The position numbers and the translations under genes were made by a program. The notes below the pieces were generated by a model, which had not been told where the DNA came from, ran no database searches, and saw only the letters and a program-made list of their open reading frames with translations. Below are positions 15,759 to 21,742 of a DNA stretch of 26,930 nucleotides, piece after piece. Numbering within the stretch: the first letter of the stretch is position 1; the number at the start of each line of letters is the position of its first letter. Source of the stretch: CAYLNH01 sp964384625 (GTDB lineage Bacteria > Verrucomicrobiota > Lentisphaeria > JABSQK01); NCBI GenBank assembly GCA_964384625.1, contig CAYLNH010000069.1:1-26930 (forward strand), given 5' to 3'.

Positions 15759-17452
15759 TCCGTTTTCTCCTTGGTCCCGAATAACTCATCGGGACTGATC
15801 AGTTCATCGGCGCCGTCCGGGTCATCTTCAGCCGCCGTCATTTTGATTCGCTCGACAATCGTGCCTTTTTCCAAATCGAGTCGGCCCATGTTCTGCAGGA
15901 GCCGCAGCCGCGCCAGATAGTAATCCACCAGGTTCCGGGTCAGTGCGTTCCGGGCCGAAAGCAGCGCATTCTGCGCTTCCAGCAGATCACGCGTCGACGC
16001 CCGGCCCGCCTGCAGCAGGAGGTTTGCACTCTCTACCCGGCGCTTGGCCAGTTCGACCGAGAGCTTCTGAATCTGGTGGCTCTTGCGCGCCTGCTCGACA
16101 TTGCGCAGGGAGGTGCTCACGTCGGTCTTCAGACTGTCCACGGCCAATCCCAGAGACCGCAGCTGGCGCTCGAAATTGATAACCTCGCGCCGCAGGCTGT
16201 TGCGTTCGTTGACGCGGTCCAGCGGCAACTTGATCCGCAGGCCGGCGCCGCCGGTCCAGTCGCGGAAGTTGAAGCGCGCCCAGTCATTGTCCTCGCGACT
16301 GCCGAGCGCGGCGTCGGCAAAGAACTCGACCTCGGCCTGCAGCGCGTCAGCGGCCACCTTCACCTGTCGTTTGCTGTCGTCGAACTGATCGATCTCGTTC
16401 AGAAAATCCAGGCGCGACCGAAGCGCCGTGGCAAACGCTTTCTGCGGCGTCACCGGCACGGGCTTGAGCCCCTGCTGCGTCAGTTTATCCAGGGAACTGT
16501 CGTCAATGCTCAGTTTGGTATCGAGCGTCAGACCCAGCTGCTTCTTGAAGTCGTCCAGGTCATCGAAGTAGTCGTCGACCGCACTGATATAGCGATTGCG
16601 CGAGCGCAGCTCGTCCTGCCGCGTCTGGTCCACCTGGAACTCGGGCAGACGGTCTTTGGCGAGGGCCTCCGAGCGTTTGCGCGAACGCACCAGGCTCTGA
16701 TAGTTGTTGTACTCGTTGTAGATCGTGTCCTTCAACTGCGCCAGGCGGTAGTATTGCGACGCGATATCGACGATGAAGGTGCGCTGGAACCGCGTGAAAT
16801 TCCGGACCTCGTAGATCACGTTGCGCTCGGCCTGCTTCAGCCCCTCCGCCGCAATGTCCCTGCCGGCCCCCCGCAGCAGCGGCTGCGTCAGGCTGACGGA
16901 GATCGCCGAGGTCGCGCTGCGCCGCGGGTCGCCCGTCGTATACATCAGAAGATCGTTGGTCAACGTCAGCCCCAGGTTGGCGCCGCTCTTCAGCAGTTTG
17001 GTGATGCTCAACTGCGAGTTGGCCGAGTTCTGGTGCTCGTGTTTCTCCGGCCGGCTGCGCTCAACGGTTGTGCTGTGGCTGAACAGAAAGTCGTACGCAT
17101 GCCGGCTGTCGCTGAGCGACAGCGCCGACAGAAACAGGGACTCCTTGCGCGTCTGATACTCGCGATTGTTCTTCAGCGCCAACGCGATGGCCCGGCGCAA
17201 ATCCACCTCGACCGATGTCGCCGCCAGTCGGCTGTTGATGATCTCTTCGGCCGTGATATCCTGTGGGTCGCGCCGGGAATACGGCGTCTCGATCGAGAAC
17301 GGCGTCTGACGCCCCAACGCCTCCAACTCCTTCAGCGACAGAATTTCGTAGGCCTCCTTGTCGGCCTTCGCCATTTCACCGCGCATGGTTCGGCAGCCCG
17401 GCAGCAAGACCGCCGCCGCCAGCAGACATAACGTCGGGCGCCAGATCATCAT
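15755..17452 (-). CDS. TolC-family outer-membrane efflux lipoprotein
   Basis: The 565-residue product has a lipoprotein signal peptide ending in LLPGC (C20). The two homologous TolC-like halves follow. VEVDLRRAIALALKNNREYQ, typical of the first half, starts near 81, and SLTQPLLRGAGRDI is the strand/loop motif after it. Long helices extend to about 530, with the second-half repeat near AGRASTRDLLEAQNALLSAR. It would form the outer-membrane channel for the adaptor and ABC pump encoded after it. A tail of about 40 acidic residues ends the protein. The start, ATG at 17452 (a second ATG follows at once), overlaps the tetR stop by ATGA, so channel expression is coupled to the regulator. Confidence 0.94.
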   Translation of the reverse strand: MMIWRPTLCLLAAAVLLPGCRTMRGEMAKADKEAYEILSLKELEALGRQTPFSIETPYSRRDPQDITAEEIINSRLAATSVEVDLRRAIALALKNNREYQTRKESLFLSALSLSDSRHAYDFLFSHSTTVERSRPEKHEHQNSANSQLSITKLLKSGANLGLTLTNDLLMYTTGDPRRSATSAISVSLTQPLLRGAGRDIAAEGLKQAERNVIYEVRNFTRFQRTFIVDIASQYYRLAQLKDTIYNEYNNYQSLVRSRKRSEALAKDRLPEFQVDQTRQDELRSRNRYISAVDDYFDDLDDFKKQLGLTLDTKLSIDDSSLDKLTQQGLKPVPVTPQKAFATALRSRLDFLNEIDQFDDSKRQVKVAADALQAEVEFFADAALGSREDNDWARFNFRDWTGGAGLRIKLPLDRVNERNSLRREVINFERQLRSLGLAVDSLKTDVSTSLRNVEQARKSHQIQKLSVELAKRRVESANLLLQAGRASTRDLLEAQNALLSARNALTRNLVDYYLARLRLLQNMGRLDLEKGTIVERIKMTAAEDDPDGADELISPDELFGTKEKTE

Positions 17453-18033
17453 CGCCCCCCCCGGCCGCGGGCGCCGTCAAGAAACAGATCAATGACCTGC
17501 CCGATCTCGAACGGATTGTCCGGATTGTGCCGCAAGGCCATGCCCCGGCCGCGCATCATGCCCATCAGCAGCACCGCCTGATTCGCCAGCGGAATGTCGC
17601 CGCGAATCTCGCCCGCGTCGACCCCGGCCGCCAGCACATCGCGAATCGCCGCGTAGGACCGCCGCCGCGTCTCATGCCATTGCTGGCGCATCTCACAACC
17701 GCGCCGCTGCCGAAACTCCTCGTCGTTGATCACCTTGATCAAGGCAAAACGGCGACGATGAAACCTGCTGATCTCCGAACACATCTTCACCAGCCGCTCA
17801 CGAAACGGTTGCGCCGTCGATGCCGCCGCCGTCAACCGTTCACAGAGTTGGTCGATACCACCCGTGGCCAACTGAAAAAACAAGTCCTCCTTGTTCTCGA
17901 AATACCGGTAAATCGTCCCCTTGCCAACCCCGGCGGCCGCGGCGATGTCGTCAACCGTGATCTCATGGAAGCGCCGGTTCTTCACCATCTGCTCCGCCGC
18001 TTTGAGTATCTTCTGCTTTCTGTTTTTCGCCAT
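17449..18033 (-). CDS. TetR-family transcriptional regulator of the efflux operon
   Basis: This 194-residue repressor has an N-terminal TetR helix-turn-helix (about 25-46: ITVDDIAAAAGVGKGTIYRYF, of which VGKGTIYRYF is the recognition helix) and an alpha-helical ligand-binding domain. The open frame extends to 18384, but the ATG at 18033 is the correct start. It has GAGG five bases upstream, begins at the normal TetR N-terminus, and lies just behind a palindromic operator and promoter. It heads the tolC-adaptor-ABC operon through an ATGA overlap, so it most likely represses its own operon until an efflux substrate binds. The ligand is unknown. Confidence 0.95.
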   Translation of the reverse strand: MAKNRKQKILKAAEQMVKNRRFHEITVDDIAAAAGVGKGTIYRYFENKEDLFFQLATGGIDQLCERLTAAASTAQPFRERLVKMCSEISRFHRRRFALIKVINDEEFRQRRGCEMRQQWHETRRRSYAAIRDVLAAGVDAGEIRGDIPLANQAVLLMGMMRGRGMALRHNPDNPFEIGQVIDLFLDGARGRGGR

Positions 18034-18049
18034 TTTAGCCTCAAAATAG

Positions 18050-18065
18050 AACTGACCAGTCAGTT
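18050..18065. promoter_or_regulatory. TetR operator palindrome
   Basis: AACTGAC (18050-18056) and GTCAGTT (18059-18065) are exact reverse complements separated by CA, giving a 16-base palindrome. It lies directly downstream of the predicted -10 and 16 bases before the tetR start codon, where a bound dimer would block transcription. Similar TGAC-centred palindromes are known as operators of TetR-family efflux regulators. Confidence 0.8.
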
Positions 18066-18067
18066 TT

Positions 18068-18095
18068 AATCTAGCCAGAACGGAGCGGAGATCAA
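18068..18095 (-). promoter_or_regulatory. Predicted promoter of the tetR-efflux operon
   Basis: On the minus strand TTGATC (18090-18095) and TAGATT (18068-18073) are 16 bases apart. Transcription would start at about 18061, inside the operator palindrome. Confidence 0.55.
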
Positions 18096-18513
18096 GACGG
18101 CCGGAAGAGATTTCGCCGAAACTCTCAGCCGCTCTTCGGATTACCAGGTATCGTGCGGAACCCGGTGTTTTTGACCCCGCCGCAACCAGATTGTGCGTTC
18201 CGTTCGTGGCCGTCCCGACCTCTTGGGCGTCGGCATCTCGACCGGGCAGCCGGGGCCTGACTTCGTAGCCTCGTGACTCCGCCTGGCGCGCCGCAGCCTC
18301 TTGAGCGCCAAAGCTTCGCGCGACGGCGCTTGCGCGAAGACGGGTGGCCCGCCCTTCGGCGTTGCTCAGGGACTTCATCGACAACGCAATGACTCGGTGA
18401 CCCGGTGACCCGGTGGCGCCGGATTGGAGCAGCTTCCGGATCTGTGGGCCTCACGGTTGATTTCACCGGTTGAACCGCTACTCTGAGTCAACGTTTGACC
18501 AGAGAGCCTTTTG
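18096..18513. other. Gene-free stretch between tetR and murB
   Basis: About 420 bases lie upstream of both tetR and murB. Minus-strand frames stay open here (for example 18125-18466, and the upstream extension of tetR), but their products are arginine- and alanine-rich with no recognisable fold, and their starts lack ribosome sites. The stretch holds an 8-bp inverted repeat (18314-18339) and a short tandem GGTGACCC motif near 18397-18414. It may be a dispersed intergenic element. The murB ribosome site (GAGAG, 18502-18506) is at its right edge. Confidence 0.5.
18314..18339. repeat. Inverted repeat, 8-bp arms
   Basis: CTTCGCGC (18314-18321) and GCGCGAAG (18332-18339) are perfect reverse complements around a 10-base loop. 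No T-run follows on either strand, so it does not look like an intrinsic terminator. Confidence 0.5.
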
Positions 18514-19491
18514 ATGACCGAATCCAGTGCCCAACTGATCAACTTCCTAACGTCACAGCAGATCCCATATGTCAGCGGCGCACTGCTGCGCGACTACACG
18601 ACATTCAGGCTCGGCGGCCCCTGCCCGCTGCTGGTCGACTGCAAAACAGCGGCGCAGGTGCAGGCCGTCGTCCGCAAGCTCCTGGCCCGCCACGAGGACT
18701 TCCTCCTGATCGGCGGCGGCTCGAACCTGGTGGTGTCCGACGACGGCCTGGACCGGATTGTCGTCCGCTACGCCGCCGAGACGCCGCAGGTTTCGCACAC
18801 GGGCGATGTCATCGAAGTCAGCGGCGGCACCAGCCTGGACGACCTGGCGGCCTACTCGGTGGCGGAAGGCCTGGCGGGGCTGGTCAAGACCTCCGGCATC
18901 CCGGGCACGGTCGGCGGCGCCATCGCCGGCAACGCCGGCGCCTTCGGCTGGCAGATGGGCGACGGCCTGATCTCCGTCACCCTCATGGATCGCGCCGGCA
19001 CGATTCGCCGGGTTACCCCCGCCGACATCGGCTTCAGCTACCGGGACAGCGGCATCAAACACACCGGCGACATTGTCCTGTCGGCAGAGCTTCAATTGGC
19101 CCACGGCGATCGCGATGCCCTGCATGAGGAACGCGAAGAGATCATGGCGCTGCGCCGGCAGAAGCATCCGAACCTCGATCACGACTGCTGTGCCGGCAGT
19201 TTTTTCCGTAACATCGAGCCGACGTCAAAGGCGGCCCGCCGCCAGGCGGCGGGCTACTTTCTTGAGCAGGCCGGCGCCAAGGAGATGCGCGTCGGCGGCG
19301 CCGGCGTCTTCCCGAAACACGCCAACATCATCGTCAAAGCCGACGCCAGCTGCACGGCTCAGGACGTCTGTGATCTCCAGGCCCGGATGGCCGCCGCGGT
19401 CAAGGCAATGTTCGACCTCGACCTCACCCGCGAGGTCAGGTTACTCGGCCGCTTCGAATCGTCCGGCAAAGGCCCGGATGGTGAGCGGTAA
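18514..19491 (+). CDS. murB: UDP-N-acetylenolpyruvoylglucosamine reductase MurB
   Basis: MurB is the cytoplasmic FAD enzyme that reduces the enolpyruvyl group to make UDP-N-acetylmuramate for peptidoglycan. The 325-residue product shows the FAD-binding motifs GGGSNLVVSD (67-76) and GIPGTVGGAIAGNAGAFG (128-145), substrate-side R177 in SYRDS, the proton donor serine S229 in CAGSFFRN, and catalytic E307 in LTREV. Length is normal. The ATG at 18514 has GAGAG seven bases upstream; the TTG at 18511 is disregarded. It stands alone, without other mur genes in view. The stop codon TAA (19489-19491) is part of a 7-base tandem repeat, and the last codons (GKGPDGER) vary from the family end. Confidence 0.96.
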   Translation: MTESSAQLINFLTSQQIPYVSGALLRDYTTFRLGGPCPLLVDCKTAAQVQAVVRKLLARHEDFLLIGGGSNLVVSDDGLDRIVVRYAAETPQVSHTGDVIEVSGGTSLDDLAAYSVAEGLAGLVKTSGIPGTVGGAIAGNAGAFGWQMGDGLISVTLMDRAGTIRRVTPADIGFSYRDSGIKHTGDIVLSAELQLAHGDRDALHEEREEIMALRRQKHPNLDHDCCAGSFFRNIEPTSKAARRQAAGYFLEQAGAKEMRVGGAGVFPKHANIIVKADASCTAQDVCDLQARMAAAVKAMFDLDLTREVRLLGRFESSGKGPDGER

Positions 19492-19562
19492 TCGGTAATC
19501 GGTAATCGGTAATCGGTAACCGGTAACCGGTAACCGGTGAGGGGTGAGGGGTGAGGGGTGAC
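19486..19562. repeat. Tandem 7-base array overlapping the murB stop codon
   Basis: Eleven consecutive 7-base units fill 77 bases: CGGTAAT four times, CGGTAAC three times, CGGTGAG once, GGGTGAG twice and GGGTGAC once. The units change stepwise from left to right. The first unit supplies the TAA stop of murB. No CRISPR-like spacers are present. Confidence 0.95.
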
Positions 19563-19743
19563 TGGGGCTATTGAGCAACCGACCTCGGCCACGTTTCTTC
19601 TTCCCTTTCCTCCGGAAGACCCCGGGTCGCCGCGTTGATGCGGGGTACGCAGGGCACTTGCCGCGGATGATCGGTGGCGCAGAGCGTCTGTCCAAGATTT
19701 GACGTGTATTCGGGTCCCGGCTAAGTGCACGGAGAGAATGGCG
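19563..19743. other. Convergent intergenic stretch with no recognised feature
   Basis: Together with the 7-base array this separates murB from the radical SAM gene, which are convergent. No T-tailed hairpin, promoter or gene was recognised. Low-complexity frames on the minus strand here translate the tandem array and are judged non-coding. Confidence 0.5.
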
Positions 19744-19869
19744 TCAGTCAGAACGGATGCCGGTCTGAAGCAGATCGCCCAGCCCTCCCGTACCACGTTT
19801 GTCTGTCAGGCAACGAGAACGGCAACCGAAGGAGGGTGGTGGGCACAGAACGCTTGTCGACCGCTTCAT
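19744..19869 (-). CDS. Possible 41-residue peptide coupled to the radical SAM gene
   Basis: A reading frame of 41 codons begins with an ATG (19869-19867) that overlaps the radical SAM stop codon as ATGA, the same arrangement as the junction between the two preceding genes. The peptide starts MKRSTSVLCPPPSFGC, has cysteines at 9, 16 and 20, and has a glycine-containing middle. It could be a coupled small gene or even a substrate of the modifying enzyme, but there is no ribosome site, no known leader motif, and such overlaps occur by chance. The frame is reported as a candidate only. Confidence 0.2.
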   Translation of the reverse strand: MKRSTSVLCPPPSFGCRSRCLTDKRGTGGLGDLLQTGIRSD

Positions 19870-21023
19870 CTATTGAAACAGCCGACGCGCTCCAGTGTGC
19901 TGTCAGCGCACGGCTCCAGACTGCAGTCCGGATGGTCTTCGAGCGGACACCCGACACAAGTGGTCGGGGCCATGGCGCGCGGATCCGTTCGCGTCTCGGC
20001 TGGAATGCGCCAACACGATGGACAGGATGCCCTTGGACAGCCGAAGGAGAGGAAGGCCTCACCGCGACAACCGCCGCGACAATGGCTGTAGTGCACGCAT
20101 TCCCGGCAGGGACCGGCAATCCATTGGTCCTGATCGCGGAAGACCTGCAGTGACGTTTTGCTGAGAATTGCCGCCAGGTCTTCGTTTTGCAGGTCACCGT
20201 GACAAACGCTCTGCGCGCAGCAGCTATAGACGCGGCTGTAGGAACCGCCGTTGTTCTTCAGGTGGACTCCCGTGATGGACATCGTACACCGGCAGCCAAA
20301 TGCCGGAGGTACCAGAGCCTGGCTTTGGGGGTCAAGGCGATGAAGCTGCTGAAAGACTTGTCGAACCTGGTCCGGGCGCAGGTCTCCATTGTAGCGGGTG
20401 CGAGTATCGAGCCGCCGGTTCATCTCGACAAAGGGGATGAAGCCCTGTTCCCGACACCAACAGTACATATCTTCAACATACGGCAGGAATGCCTCAATCA
20501 ACGGGATCTGCGCAACCACCGTCATATGACCCATTGCGACCAGGTGGCGGCACGCCTGCCGCAGAGCCCGGTTGTACCCGTCGCGATGCACATGTTGATC
20601 CTGAACCGGGCCGGCGGCCGCGGGCAACGGCGCATGGATAACGATTGTCGCGTTCTCAATTGCGATCTCGGCAAGGAACCGGCGGTCCGCCAGTTTCAGC
20701 CCGTTGGTACATAGAATTGGATCCAGTCCAAAATCGCCGGCGTGCCGCACAAACCGGGGGAGATCCGGGTGCAATGTCGGTTCGCCGCCAATGAAGACCG
20801 CCTCCTTGAAACCACACGCTTGCGCCTGCTGCAGCGCCTTGACGACAAATGAACCGGGGGTAAATGCCGCTTCGTCGGCCGGCCGCCGAGGGCCCTTGTA
20901 GCAGTTCCTGCACTCCAGTTGGCAGACACTGTCGGCAACGATCTCAATGGCCATACAGGCGCGATCGGCGCCACCTTTCTCACGAAAGCTGTACAGCGAT
21001 CCCGCATCGACTTGAGTGTTCAT
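19866..21023 (-). CDS. Radical SAM protein with cysteine-rich SPASM-like C-terminus
   Basis: The 385-residue protein has the radical SAM cluster motif C34-x3-C38-x2-C41 (in CQLECRNC) and the SAM-binding GGEPT (79-83). The C-terminal third has 17 cysteines from residue 244 on. They include CRCTM, VYSCCAQSVC and the SPASM-like CRECVHYSHCRGGCR (306-320), then GCPRASCPSC and a further tail with C356, C359, C367, C372 and C382. One or two auxiliary iron-sulfur clusters are expected, as in enzymes that modify peptides or other large substrates. The tail beyond residue 345 is longer than the usual SPASM domain. The start overlaps the stop of the formyltransferase gene (ATGA, 21020-21023), so the two proteins probably act together. 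Substrate and product are unknown. Confidence 0.9.
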   Translation of the reverse strand: MNTQVDAGSLYSFREKGGADRACMAIEIVADSVCQLECRNCYKGPRRPADEAAFTPGSFVVKALQQAQACGFKEAVFIGGEPTLHPDLPRFVRHAGDFGLDPILCTNGLKLADRRFLAEIAIENATIVIHAPLPAAAGPVQDQHVHRDGYNRALRQACRHLVAMGHMTVVAQIPLIEAFLPYVEDMYCWCREQGFIPFVEMNRRLDTRTRYNGDLRPDQVRQVFQQLHRLDPQSQALVPPAFGCRCTMSITGVHLKNNGGSYSRVYSCCAQSVCHGDLQNEDLAAILSKTSLQVFRDQDQWIAGPCRECVHYSHCRGGCRGEAFLSFGCPRASCPSCWRIPAETRTDPRAMAPTTCVGCPLEDHPDCSLEPCADSTLERVGCFNR

Positions 21024-21736
21024 GGCAGCGACAACTCCAGCTTCAGGAGTGCTTCAGGCCTGTACTCGCCGGCGCTCAACTTCTTGCTGACCACCGACAA
21101 CTCGGCTTCGGAAACGGCAGAACGACAAACGCCGACCCCCGGGGTTTGCGCCACGAATTCTGCTTCGCCGGCCCGCAACAGGTTCAGGCCCCGGACAAGC
21201 GCCTCCGAAGCCAGTTTCGAGTTCTTCCAGACCAGCGCCTCGTAAGTGTCTCCTGGTTCGTAATCGAGTTGCAGGCGGAGTAGAATCGGCCCGGTGTCAA
21301 TGCCGGCATCCACACGATGACAAGTCACGCCGAGAGGGATATCTTCGAGAATGGACCAGGCCTCGGGCGACGATCCCTTCATCCAGGGCAGCAGTCCCGG
21401 GTGAACATTCAGGATCTTGTGCTTGAGCAGGTCGCCGCGGATGATCCGCGTACCGCCGAGGACAACCCAATCCGGGCTGAGTTCACGGATCAGTTCAAGG
21501 CACAATCGGTCGTTGTGATTCGCCACCGTGTGAACCGGGATCCCGGCGGCCGAACGCACGAATCGGGGAGCAGGCGTCTGGCCGGCCAGGCGCTCGGTGA
21601 ATTTGGCCGCTTCACGGGCAGCGACGTCTGAAGCCTCCACGATGACGGCCGCCGGCGGCAGCTTTTCTCGCCGGGCCCGGTCGAGCAGTTCTCGCCCATA
21701 CGGATGGTCTTCCAACACCAGAAACACGTATCTCAT
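21020..21736 (-). CDS. Stand-alone formyltransferase-family protein
   Basis: The 238-residue product has the Rossmann-type N10-formyltetrahydrofolate transferase fold, with the catalytic triad N110, H112 (ILNVHPGLLPWMKG) and D147 (RVDAGIDTGPIL). It lacks the C-terminal OB domain of methionyl-tRNA formyltransferase (about 315 residues), so it is more likely to formylate an amine on a sugar, peptide or small molecule than initiator tRNA. The first 60 residues are a divergent N-terminal segment. It starts six bases after the mutS stop, without a clear ribosome site, and ends in an ATGA overlap with the radical SAM gene. GART-type or sugar-N-formyltransferase roles are alternatives; no sugar-nucleotide gene is nearby. 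Confidence 0.88.
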   Translation of the reverse strand: MRYVFLVLEDHPYGRELLDRARREKLPPAAVIVEASDVAAREAAKFTERLAGQTPAPRFVRSAAGIPVHTVANHNDRLCLELIRELSPDWVVLGGTRIIRGDLLKHKILNVHPGLLPWMKGSSPEAWSILEDIPLGVTCHRVDAGIDTGPILLRLQLDYEPGDTYEALVWKNSKLASEALVRGLNLLRAGEAEFVAQTPGVGVCRSAVSEAELSVVSKKLSAGEYRPEALLKLELSLP

Positions 21737-21742
21737 GAGGGA

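Noticed and set aside
18034..18384. N-terminal extension of the TetR frame to 18384
   Set aside because: The extension would translate through the operator and promoter, has no ribosome site, and is Arg/Ala-rich; TetR proteins begin just before the helix-turn-helix, which fits the ATG at 18033.
19486..19562. CRISPR array
   Set aside because: Units are 7 bases and directly adjacent with no spacers, and there are no cas genes; this is a simple tandem repeat.
19359..19796. Minus-strand frames reading TDYRLPI-type repeats
   Set aside because: They are translations of the 7-base tandem array plus the antisense of murB, with no sign of coding selection.
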